The position numbers and the translations under genes were made by a program. A stretch of DNA of 64,000 nt from Coniochaeta sp. PMI_546 (taxonomy: Eukaryota; Ascomycota; Sordariomycetes; Coniochaetales; Coniochaetaceae): contig MU271145.1 in NCBI GenBank assembly GCA_021432605.1, positions 186,001 to 250,000 on the forward strand, in the 5' to 3' direction. Shown piece after piece: positions 10,844 through 20,774 of the stretch (position 1 is its first letter; every line of letters starts with the position of its first letter). Below the pieces are notes generated by a model, which saw only the letters and a program-made list of their open reading frames with translations, was not told where the DNA came from and did no database searches.

Positions 10844-11928
10844 TCATAGTTTACTCTCCGTCGGCACACCGATCTTCCCCAGCACAGCCTCCAACTGGCC
10901 CGGATCGCTCCTCAGCGCATCCCACTCAGCCTCGTTCTTCACCAAGGCCGTACCAGCCAGCACGGTGCCATTCAGCGCCAACCAGCCCACCTCCTTCCCG
11001 TCCTGTCCCCTGACAGCAGCCCCCTCACTGACACGAGGACAAATAACCATCACGTCCTTGGTGAGCGCAAGATTATAACTTATCCTCGCCTCACCCCCTG
11101 TCTGGTCCTCCGCATCCTTACCCAGCTTCCCACAAGCACGTCGGTATAACCTCAAATACACCTGCCTCAGCTCTCTGCCCGTCAAGCTCTCCCTCTGTAT
11201 TCTTTCCGCTGCCGTCCAGAACGGCAACTTCCTCCTGCCCTCCCCCTCCACCAAGGTGTTAGCCAAAACCTGCCACCCATCCCCCGCCCCCAGCCCTTCC
11301 CTCATGTTCCCCACATCGAGCAACTGCACGTGCCGATGCGGCTGGCTCGCACCGCTGTGCTCCCCGCTGTTGAAGAACGCAAACAGCTCCCTCCCTTCCT
11401 CCGCGTAGGCCTCAATGCACGCATACGCGGCGTCCAGATCTGCCTCCCCCAACAGGTCCGTCTGCTTCTCGAACTCCTTGGTCGCGAGGATGAAGTGCTC
11501 CGGCACGACGGCGAATTTGTTTAGGACGAGGTTGTGTTGCGGTGGGAGGGGCGCGGGATTTTGAGAGTTTTGTATTCGCGGGAGGGGGCAGACGAGTAAA
11601 GCCGGGGAGGGGTTGGCGAAGGGGTTGAATGGCTTTGGTTTGGCGGTCGTGTTTGCCGATGAAGGGGGAGGGGGCGGCGGTCTGGGCTTGGATGCTAGGG
11701 CGGGGGAGAAGCGGAGCTGGAACTGGAAGAGGGACAAGTCAGTTGGGAGCTTGGTGGGAGGTAGGGGGAGAGACTTACTGGGATGGAGTTGACGTGGAGG
11801 ACGGAGACTTGGGTCGGGAAGTAGGTCAAGTCTCCGCTGGCACGGGCTTTGTTGAATGCACTTTTGACGAGGTCCGGAAGGTTATGAGGGACCTTTATGC
11901 GCACCATGTCGGAATCTGTGGTCGTCAT
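10844..11928 (-). CDS. Ap4A phosphorylase / ATP adenylyltransferase-like protein, 342 aa
   Basis: Two exons, 11928-11779 and 11722-10844, with a 56-bp intron (GTAAGT...TTCCAG). The HIT-superfamily active-site motif H-x-H-x-Q is present as PHRHVQL (H179, H181, Q183), preceded by FFNSGEHSGASQ and earlier by LVCPLPRIQ, LNKFAVVPEHFILAT and KEFEKQTDLL, the usual order in fungal Apa1/Apa2-type enzymes. These cleave diadenosine tetraphosphate with phosphate to ADP and ATP in the cytosol. The C-terminal half carries SYNLALTKDVMVICPR and WLALNGTVLAGTALVKN, also typical. The intron ends in a tandem acceptor (CCAG|TTCCAG), so two isoforms differing by Phe-Gln are possible. The 334 bp to the upstream FIT gene contain its promoter. 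Confidence 0.9.
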
Positions 11929-12262
11929 TGCTGAATTGCGTTGTCGAGTCGAGGTGTTGATGGTGGGCAGAATAACTCGGAGTTGGGAATAGCTTCGATG
12001 AAGTCATGGCTGGTCCGTGCGCGCATATCACTGTTGATGGAGGGAGAGACTGTATTGGAAAGATTTAGAGCTAATACAGTAAGCAAATAGTGTTAATTGT
12101 AGCATTGAGGTAGGAACATAGTCATAAAGTCCTATCTACTGTCCTCAAACGCCGCCATGTCAACCTATGCAGCCAAGCAGAGAATTCCCCTCTTATTATC
12201 CGTCCACCAACTCCTCAGCCATTTCTTGGCCCTTGATCTGATACAAAACACCTCTGTCATGT
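11929..12262. other. spacer upstream of the Ap4A phosphorylase gene
   Basis: No gene. The interval contains the 5' flank of the minus-strand Ap4A phosphorylase gene and the 3' flank of the FIT-family gene. Confidence 0.5.
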
Positions 12263-13355
12263 CTATATGCCAGGCAGTCCGACGATATTCCGCCATGCCG
12301 GGATCCATCTGGGCAGAATATAAGTCGTGTAAAGCGCGAGGAGAGCAACCAGCAGTCCCGTCAGCTGTAGTTCTGTTAGCATCCCGTCTTCCATACAAAA
12401 CAAAGAATAGAGGTAAACTCACCTTCTCGAACCACGTGTGAAAGTAGATGGCAGTCATAAGCACCATCCACAAGCTCAACACCACAACCCCAATCACCAC
12501 CCGTCCCCCAAGACCAAGCGCATCAACCACATTCGGCACCTGAACACCATCCACATCCGCCTCGACACCGGCGCCCTTGACCGCCCCATCCGCCATAACC
12601 ACGCTCCTCTCCTCAAGCTCCCTCCGCCCCCTCCACCGGAGCACAACCCACCCAACCTCCTGCAGCAAGAACGCGCTGCCCAGAACAAGCATAAAGATAT
12701 GACCGCTGATATCCGTCCCGCCCAGCCACCTGCCCCCAGTAGCCTTACACGCAGCCGCAGTGAAGACATCCTTCGTCCCAGCCTCCCCCTCCACAACCTT
12801 TGTCTCGACAATCTCGCACCGGCCCCCACTCCACCTGAACCCGCGATCAATCAGCGGCGGGCCAAAGCACCACTGCGTCGTCACGAACCAAAACCCCGTA
12901 ACCACCCCCCACCGCGCGGCGGCGCGCACCCTGGCCCTCCGCGTCGCCAAGGCCGGGTGCGTGGCCACCCACACCGCGAAGGCGAGGGTGAACCACGCCC
13001 AGCCGCGCTTGACGAAGAAGACGTTGAGGACGTTGTCCTTCCGGGCGAAGTACGAGGGCGACTGGCCCGGCTCCTGGGAGTGCGCGTGTGTCCCCGGGAA
13101 GAAGGGCGCGGCCCGGGTCTGCGGGCTGATGGCTGAGAAGGCGGCGCCGAAGAGGAGGAGGGCCGGGTAGGCGGCTAGCAGGAGGGTTTCGGTCGGGGTC
13201 GGGAGGTAGGGGCTGTTGCGGGTCTTGGGCGAGAGGGAGGAGGAGGAGGTGGTGGTGGTGGAGGATCGCGGAGAGCCGTTTGCGGCTTGTGAGGAGGCGG
13301 AGGGAGGGGCCATTTTTGAGGGTCGGGAGCGGAGGTTGTAGGCTGGTGAGTCCAT
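12263..13355 (-). CDS. FIT/Scs3-family ER membrane protein, 344 aa
   Basis: Exons 13355-12423 and 12364-12263, with a 58-bp intron (GTGAGT, branch GCTAAC, TACAG). Six hydrophobic segments fit the fat-storage-inducing transmembrane family (FITM2 / yeast Scs3, Yft2), ER acyl-CoA diphosphatase-type enzymes needed for lipid droplet budding and phospholipid balance. The two family histidines are seen in GGTDISGHIFML (H219) and YFHTWFEK (H306); the second lies next to the splice junction, and splicing supplies the expected last membrane segment LTGLLVALLALYTTYILP followed by PRWIPAWRNIVGLPGI. Without splicing the frame would run into a hydrophilic, non-family tail. The N-terminal 45 residues are Ser/Thr/Pro-rich. 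Confidence 0.92.
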
Positions 13356-14396
13356 TTGGTACGTTTTGTGTGAGGTTGAGTTTCGGGGAGGGATTGTTTG
13401 CTAGCTCATGAGGGAGAGCATGTGTCTTGCGATATGGGATGAGAGAAGATGTATAGACAGGAGACTGGAGTCTAGAGTACCTAGTAGAGATCAAGCAACA
13501 AGAGGAAATCGAGTCTGTGACGTTCTTTGTGTTGCTATTGACAGATTTCTGGGGGCAAAAACCTTGGAGGCTCGTTCGATTCATTCAGGTACCCTTGGCC
13601 GATGACGTCGCCACAAAGGTAATGCGGCGCCGAGGTCCAGGTACCAACCAACCAAAAGAGTGGCTGACCTAAGCAGCAGGCACGTGTACTTTGGTACTAA
13701 GGTACAGTACATGCATTGACTTATGAAAGCCAGACTGTGCTGCGTGCATAGTCGTCGTGCATAGTTGTTCTGCACTGCCTCAAAATTTGTGCCCGTCACC
13801 CAAACAAACTCCCCTCTCGCCGAGCTAGAAATGCAGTGAAGGATTTAACAAACTCGTTTTTCCCGTTGACTCACGGCTCCTCTCTTTCTTCTTTTTTATT
13901 TTCTCAGAATGCATGTGATGTCTGCCAGCGCAATACACACCTCGGCCATCATCAACAGCAACTGCACGACGCTGTATTCCGATCAATGTAGAGCCGACAA
14001 TCTACGAGAGAAACACATCCCACAAAGCTCTAGAATATAGATGTTGACTATTTTACACTGAGAGTCTGCTTGAGCTAAAAAGTTCATTTCCTATTTCCTA
14101 GACCTTTTGTGCCATGACTACCTCGCAGCGCCATACGAAGTAAAGCATCACTGAGAAAAGCAACGGGATGTATCCACGTTTGTCTCAACTATGTACGTTT
14201 GGAATGCCTCAAGGGCCTGTGTCCGTCTCGACGAGAAGAAGTAAAAAATAAAAGCAACGCCTGAATATGTGCACCGAAAAAGAGACCATCAAGTAGAAGT
14301 AGAAGCAAAAAACCATTTGTTCTCCATCCTGGGGTATCCGACAGCCTGACTCACCACCATCCCCGTCGCCATTTCACCTATTCTCTACCAAATAGA
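13356..14396. other. spacer between FIT gene promoter and glucanase 3' end
   Basis: No coding signal. It contains the promoter of the minus-strand FIT gene (right of 13355) and the 3' flank of the GH55 locus. Confidence 0.5.
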
Positions 14397-14630
14397 TCAA
14401 TAGTACCCGCCGATGCTCGCGCTCGAGCCGGCAACAGTACTGCTCCTCGCACCAAACGCACCAGTAGCAACCGCACCGCTCGCGGTCACAAAAGCCGTAG
14501 CCGTAACCCCAACCGTGCGCGTGACAGTCACGACGACCGTGGCAGCACAACAACCGCTTCCGCCGCCCCCATCCTGGCCACCACCACCACCTCCACCGCT
14601 ACCCCCTCCGTCTCCCGGAACAGGCCCATC
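14397..14630 (-). other. in-frame 77-codon extension behind the GH55 stop codon
   Basis: Directly after the TAG at 14631-14633 the same minus-strand frame stays open for 77 codons to a TGA at 14397-14399. It encodes a Gly-rich linker (two blocks of four to seven glycines), then SGCCAATVVVTVTRTVGVTA and a Ser/Ala/Thr/Gly-rich end. This is typical composition for C-terminal linkers and tails of fungal secreted or wall-bound proteins and differs sharply from the spacer beyond it. I see no acceptable intron that would remove the TAG. Confidence 0.6.
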
Positions 14631-17012
14631 CTAAGGGCTCGTCCCGGTCGAGAAGAAGGCCAGCGTGGCGCAGAAGTTGTTGCGGTTGTCGCTATCGAGC
14701 GCAACACTCTGGCCGTTGAGGGTCAGCATGTTGGTGCTGGCCTTGGTGCTGAGCCCGAACACGTGCACCCCCGTCTGCCCCGTGCCCTCCACGCTGAGCA
14801 TGTTGGTCTGGCACGACTCGGTCTGCAGGCACGTCTGGTCGTAGTTGTCGAAGAAGCTGTAAAGCCCGGCGCCGTAGACGAAGACGTCCGAAGAGTCGAC
14901 CACGCGCAGGCCCCAGGCGCGCTCGCACGCCGCCCCGCCCGACGGACACGAGGCCTTGAAGTCCGGGTCGGAGAACTGGGCGTTGACCGCGAACGGCTCC
15001 GTGGCGATGGGGTTGCCCTGGAAGTAGGGCGTCTCGGTCTGGATCAGCGAGAGGTAGACGGCGCTGGCGTTGACGATCTGGTAGTTGTAGAGGACCGAGT
15101 GCTCGCTCGAGGTGCCGAACCCCCAGACGGGACCCTTCTGGGACTCGATCAGCACGCCCCGGCCGTTGAAGATGTCGATCTGCTGCGACTTGGCGGCCGG
15201 CTCGAGCGAGTGGTCGGCCACCCAGTACCACGTGTTCTCGAGGTAGGCCGTGGCCTGCTGCGTGACGTGCAGGAGGAGGAAGGCGCCTAGGCAGTTGGGG
15301 TTGACCGGGTTGGTGACGTTGGGGTTCTTGGCGCACTCTTCCAGCTCCATCTGCGTGCCCGCGCTGCCGCCGATGCGGAAGTGCACGTCCCACAGACCCG
15401 CTGCGCCCTGGGACGACTCGGCGACGTTCCACTCCATCATGATCGCTCCCGGTTGCGGGCCTGCGGTCTCGAAGATCAGGTCCGACATTTCGACTGCGCC
15501 GACGTCGCCGGGCTGGCCGACCTGGAAGACGGGCTTGGGGTTGGCCTGGTCCTTGAAGGCGGCGCTGCCGCCGGCCAAGATGAGCGGCCAGATCTCGCCG
15601 GTGATCTTGATGTCCTTGGGGACCTTGATGGTATCCGTGACGAGATAGGCGCCGTGGTCAAAGTAGACGACCTGGTCCGCGGTGGCCTTGTCGAGGACGG
15701 CTTGGATGGCGGCCGTGTCGTCCGTCTTGCCGTCGCCCTTGGCGCCGCTGGACTTGACGCTGACGAAGGAGCTGACGGGGAGGGACTCGTACTGCGGCTT
15801 GGCCCGGGTGAAGACCTTGCCGGTGGCCTTGTCGAGGAGCGAGTCGGGCTTCGGGATGTCCGTCTGTGGGCTCTGGACGGACTTTCCGGCCGCGCCGGCC
15901 TGGCTGCCGTAGGTGCGGCCTTGCACGTATGAGGCGATCTTCTGGTTGCCGGCGAGGACTGTCGCTTTCGAACCGGAGTCGGAGACGGCGACGGGGACGT
16001 TGGAGCTCATGTCAACGTTGTCGAGGATGAGAGTGCCGTTGGTGTCGGGCGAGGACACGCTGTAGGCGGTCAAGACGCCGATGGGAGTGTTCTGGAAGAC
16101 GCTGTCGACGACGAGGACGGAGCCGACCGTCTGGCTCGTGCCGCCGTTGGCCATGTCGATCCCGATGCCGCAGTTGTTGATCTTGACGTCCTGGAGAGTC
16201 CAAGCCCAGTTCCAGTTCATGAAGATGGCCGTCTGGCAGTTGTTGAAGGTCAAGTTGCGCGTCGTGAACTGCTGGTTGCCAAAGAAGGCACCGTACTTGC
16301 CGCCGTTGAAGGTGAGGTCGACCATGAAACCTCCTGACCCGTTGTCCATGAAAATGCCCTGCTGCGCGTTCTCCTCGCCGCCGTCGGTGCGCATGTTGAA
16401 GACGATGTTCTGCAGGCTCGTCGCCTGCGCAACCTGCCAGTGGATACCAGCGCCCTTGTTGACGGGCATGGCTGTGAGATCGATGACGAAGTTGCGGACT
16501 TGGCGGAAGAAGTTGTTCTGGTTGACCCAGAAGTTGTTGCCCTGGTTGTCGTAGGGGTCCGCGTCGATGACGGCCATTCCCTCGAAGCTCGCCGCCGCCT
16601 TGATGGTCGGGGGAGAGACGGCATCGCCAACGAACTGCGTGTAGTACAGCTGGACGAGCGGTTTGCTCACAACGTAGGTGCCGGGTGGAAAGTAGACCAG
16701 AGCGGGAACGGTGGTGCTGGAGTCGCAGCCCTGGCCGCAGCGCGAGCCATCAGAAATGGCCTTGTTTATGGCATCGGTATCATCTGCTGCGCCGTCTCCA
16801 ACCGCCCCGTAGTCCTTGACGTTTCGGAAGACCTTGTAACCCGCAGTTCCAAATGCTGGTGCTCCTTGCCGTTGAATCGAGGCCAGCCAGTACGACGAAG
16901 CCGCGCCCGTCGCCGGAGCTGCGGCCTGCGGTGCTGGGGCCGCGAGGGTTGGAAGAGAAAACAGGCGCAATGCCAGTAGAAAGAATGTGATCATCGCCGA
17001 AAGACCCATCAT
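14631..17012 (-). CDS. secreted GH55 exo-beta-1,3-glucanase, 793 aa
   Basis: Single exon. An N-terminal signal peptide (MMGLSAMITFFLLALRLFSL, with likely cleavage after TLAAPAP) precedes SSYWLASIQRQGAPAFG, a conserved start of mature GH55 enzymes. Two pectate-lyase-like beta-helix domains follow, each opened by a family tract: NVKDYGAVGDGAADDTDAIN (about residue 66) and VKSSGAKGDGKTDDTAAIQ (about 420). Further hallmarks are VYFPPGTYVVS, WGFGTSSEHSVLYNYQI and SLIQTETPYFQ. The enzyme should release glucose from beta-1,3-glucan ends outside the cell, in wall remodelling or saprotrophic and antagonistic nutrition. The core ends normally (DNRNNFCATLAFFS) just before the TAG. Its upstream spacer is unusually long (about 3.8 kb). 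Confidence 0.95.
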   Translation of the reverse strand: MMGLSAMITFFLLALRLFSLPTLAAPAPQAAAPATGAASSYWLASIQRQGAPAFGTAGYKVFRNVKDYGAVGDGAADDTDAINKAISDGSRCGQGCDSSTTVPALVYFPPGTYVVSKPLVQLYYTQFVGDAVSPPTIKAAASFEGMAVIDADPYDNQGNNFWVNQNNFFRQVRNFVIDLTAMPVNKGAGIHWQVAQATSLQNIVFNMRTDGGEENAQQGIFMDNGSGGFMVDLTFNGGKYGAFFGNQQFTTRNLTFNNCQTAIFMNWNWAWTLQDVKINNCGIGIDMANGGTSQTVGSVLVVDSVFQNTPIGVLTAYSVSSPDTNGTLILDNVDMSSNVPVAVSDSGSKATVLAGNQKIASYVQGRTYGSQAGAAGKSVQSPQTDIPKPDSLLDKATGKVFTRAKPQYESLPVSSFVSVKSSGAKGDGKTDDTAAIQAVLDKATADQVVYFDHGAYLVTDTIKVPKDIKITGEIWPLILAGGSAAFKDQANPKPVFQVGQPGDVGAVEMSDLIFETAGPQPGAIMMEWNVAESSQGAAGLWDVHFRIGGSAGTQMELEECAKNPNVTNPVNPNCLGAFLLLHVTQQATAYLENTWYWVADHSLEPAAKSQQIDIFNGRGVLIESQKGPVWGFGTSSEHSVLYNYQIVNASAVYLSLIQTETPYFQGNPIATEPFAVNAQFSDPDFKASCPSGGAACERAWGLRVVDSSDVFVYGAGLYSFFDNYDQTCLQTESCQTNMLSVEGTGQTGVHVFGLSTKASTNMLTLNGQSVALDSDNRNNFCATLAFFSTGTSP

Positions 17013-20000
17013 TGCATAGAACCAGCTATTTCGTGATGACTTCGCGGAGATGTGTTTCTCGAAGGATAGTCGGAACGACTACACGTAAAAATGATGTTAG
17101 TTGATGCCTTGTCTGACTGAGAGACGTAGACGCGCGAGATAGGAGTGGTTCTGCGTGTGTGACTGTGTTTTAAAAGGGGACTGGTTCCGGGAAGTGAAGG
17201 GTGTCGAGCAGGTGATGTGAGTGAAGAGTGGTTTTGTGTGAGGTAGTGATTCGAAGTATGCTGTCGCTGCAATGGACTTCATCCACCTCGTAATGCTCTC
17301 GACGACGGAACATATATGAGGCACCATCCCACAAGCCAAGGTCCTATTGTCAATTTTGATGGACAAAAACGACGTCGAACAATAGTCTTCACCAAAAAAG
17401 TCTATTGTCTGCGTCTTTGTTCACCACCACAACACCACATGTGCAACCTTTATTGTGCCCGCCTGACAAAGACTCCGTGACCTTTGCTTTCGCATTCAAC
17501 CAACAAGACTCCTTTGTATTTAGGTGATAGGCGCCACTGGCGACCTTTGTGCGGGTTGAGCTCGCCCGAAGCACACAACTGATGGGGACTTTGACACCGT
17601 CGCGTTGATGGTCTAACGAGCACGAACCTTGGGAAAGATGATATCCGAGAACCGAGTACACGCTTTTCACAGTTACTCACAGATAATATTGCTGACCGAG
17701 AGCAAGCTGGACCAGTCGAGGCCGATGTGGAAAGGAATGGCAAGGCAAGGAAGAAAGCAGCACCAGCAAGAAGACCGAAAAAAAAGAACGGTGGTGACGG
17801 GTAAACCAGTCTATGGTGATGGTGACTCTATGTGGTAGAAACGAAGGAAACATCTAGTCTTATACCTACATCCGGCATATCCTGGTCCCTCCTCGGCACC
17901 TGTGCCGCCCCATCCCAGCGTGGCATGTCATGGTATCTGTGGCGAGTAGGGAGCACTTCTTGCTGGTAGGCCTCCTCTGCTGTAACGGTAACCATAACCC
18001 TTCTCCTCCCAAGGCTGGGCGGTCGGGACAGCGGCGGCAAAGATGGGCCGCGAAGGTGCCGCGAGTATTTCGAGAGTCAACACGAATGACAGGGAACCGG
18101 AGGCGACGACCAGGGGCAAGGGGCGAGGATCAGAAGATCAGGGCCTGTGGAAAAGCCCCTGCTTGGTTGATCGCTTCCAGTCCGAATCTGGATGATGAGA
18201 GCGGGAGACCGCGAGGCCAGTCAGTGCACAGTACCTTGGGCAGAGTCCCCTGTGGCCGTGGGTCAGGCAACGTTCGACGGCGTGCCGGTACTTGGGCAGA
18301 GCGCACAAGAGAAACACCCGACGAGTGCCCAACGAGGACGTAATTGGCTGACAGCCACTGTGAGTTCAAACAAGCTAACCAAAAAAGCAACAGAGACTCA
18401 ATTAATAGAGCGATGCCACAAGTAGATCGGACGGCAAGGTTAGGATTTGGGGGCAGATCTGGTCCAGGACAAGACGCCAAAGCAGGGTTCAGAATTCATG
18501 CAGACGTTGAGTTGGCAGGTTGGGGTGCTTCTGGACGCCACGCACGCTCAGATTGTTCCTGCGTCTCTGCGCGGCAAAGGCGACGCCACCGGATATTGCA
18601 TGGATTGTCACAGCTACCGCTACCTACCGTAAAGTATACCTTATGACGATTGATATTACTGATTGACGGTCCTGTTGAACGATAATGTTGATGATTCATT
18701 TCACTGTCATTTCCCAGACGGACAGATTACCCAAAACAAGACATGGAATGTCTGCTCATTCTCTGCTTGTGTCCTGTCACCAAAGGGCAGGTGGCACGAT
18801 TGAACGTTGCGTCGGTCGTCCCTTCCATTTACTAAGGTACGTACTGTGGTATGATAGAGCCAGGAGAGCCCACTGAGCCCCATTTTCTCGCCCGGCGTTA
18901 AAGCGATGAGAAAACTGGGACTGTGTTTCAGAAACAATGCGGCGCCTCCCACGTCGCCCTACCAGTCCTACCAACAGTAATAAAACCCCCCAATCGGAGC
19001 CTGGTTCACACAAATCGAGAGCCTTCTCCACTCTTTCGCTGGCGTTGTTTGAGGTGCCGACGACGGCCACCCTACCAAAGATGGTGGGTGGCTGATGAGG
19101 CTCGACATCTTGTGTCCCTTTGATCTTCCAGATGCGAGATGTGGCTTCGACTCCATCCGATTTGGATCACGACAGGGTGCAACGTCGAGTGGCCGAGTCA
19201 CTTGCAGATGGTTCGATGACAGCGCACCGGAACTTGGCTTGCGTGACACGCAGCCCCATGACTCTCGTCGGCCTTTGCACAGTCAGGTATTGGGCTGTGT
19301 CGAAGGAAGCGTACCGTCCAACACCCAGTGGCTATTCTGGTCTGCGTGGACGGCATCAGTCACATGACGAGTGGTTGTATGAAGTGAAACTATTCCGCAG
19401 TACAGGAATGACACCTGAAGCTGCTTTGCCATCTATCTCAATATCACGGAGTACTTCTGACTGCAGTACTTCATGAATCAATCAAGTCACTAGCGTTGAC
19501 CCAATATCACCCCTAGCTTGCCCATCGTCCAGGTCTTCACCTGAGTCGCGCACTCCATCAGCAGACAACCTGCTCGCCATGATTCGACAGACCATCACGT
19601 TGACTCTTCTGTTTCGAAACATGGCCTAATGCACGCACTTTATCCATCCCAAAAGGGGGTTTATGCAAACGCACACGCAAAGAGTCAAGGAAAACCCCTA
19701 CCCTCCACACTCCATCGCAAGGGTCCAATAACGCACACAGGTCTCAAGTTTGATCGCCCTTGCAGCTTCGCTACGCGGGGGACTCCTACTTGGCGGCTCT
19801 GGCCCCACTTCCATTTACTTGGTGCAAGGAGAAACAAAACTATCAGCTTTTGCAAGGCTTGCCAACAAGTGGTGAGCAGAGAAACAAGTCAAGCAAAAGT
19901 TTCGTTTCCATTCGATTGGCTTAATCGCCGCTTGATATACCCTCCTCGCTCATTCAACTCCAACGGTCTGGATCTGTTATTTAGCTTTCTATTTTATGCG

Positions 20001-20774
20001 TTCCTGGTCAAGACGGTCCGATCAACGCACTTTGATAGGTGGCAATGTCGCCGACTTGACGACTTGGGCTTGGACCGTAGTCAAGTGTTCCTCCGTCGAC
20101 CTCCGTCATTGCCGTCCAGTCTAGACGCCAATGTGTATGGACCGTCCGACAAATGTCATCTGTGTGTCTTGACGCGCCTTATTCTACCGGCCATCCTGAT
20201 CTGCATTCGTTTGGCCTCAAGCCCATGACCGGCAACGACTCGAAAGTTTGAGACATTCAGGTCCCGTGAAACAACCAGTCCTCCTGTATCACACAAGGAG
20301 ATGAACATGATTGTCTTGTCATCTCCGTCATCTACGTGACAAGCTCCACAGGCAGGCATGCTGTGCACATGAAGCTACGAGATTGGACATAGCGGGAACC
20401 AGCCCTTGGGGCAGATGCAATATTGGCCAAATCTATATGCAAGAAAGCTACTACTGTGCCACAAACAAAGATGATGTAAAGACAAAAGATGCAAGACGCC
20501 CGCTCGCAACGCAGCAGTGTAATGTCCAGTCCACATGCCCAACAAACCTTCCAGCCCCCGCGAGGGATGCTGGAGTACCAACAGAGAGTATCCTCTACTT
20601 TTTGAGGCTCCGTCTATAACCCAACCCAACGATCAAGAAAAACACCAACTCCCTTCGCAATCGCCCAGCACATAGGAAACTCGTAACGTGGTGAAAACCC
20701 GCTGATGACAGAACTCGACCGGCGAGCTGCCCTACCCAAATCTCCAGATTCGTCTCCCCAAAACCTTTCAAAAT
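17013..20774. other. 3.8-kb spacer upstream of the glucanase
   Basis: Many short open frames, the longest a 199-codon plus-strand frame at 19629-20228 with Cys/Arg/Ser-rich, non-conserved-looking content. I find no domain, signal peptide or splice-consistent gene. It must contain the glucanase promoter at its left end and the F-box/WD40 3' flank at its right end. Confidence 0.5.

Noticed and set aside
10844-11737. Taking the Ap4A phosphorylase as a single 297-codon frame
   Set aside because: The first residues of that frame are intron-derived; the upstream exon ending HVNSIP gives a better N-terminus with consensus splice sites.
14692-15932. Long antisense and alternative frames across the GH55 gene
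   Set aside because: Mirror composition of the catalytic gene; no start context, domain or splice structure of their own.
19629-20228. 199-codon plus-strand frame in the 3.8-kb spacer
   Set aside because: Cys/Arg/Ser-rich, no domain, no signal peptide; resembles a chance frame. Kept only as part of the spacer note.
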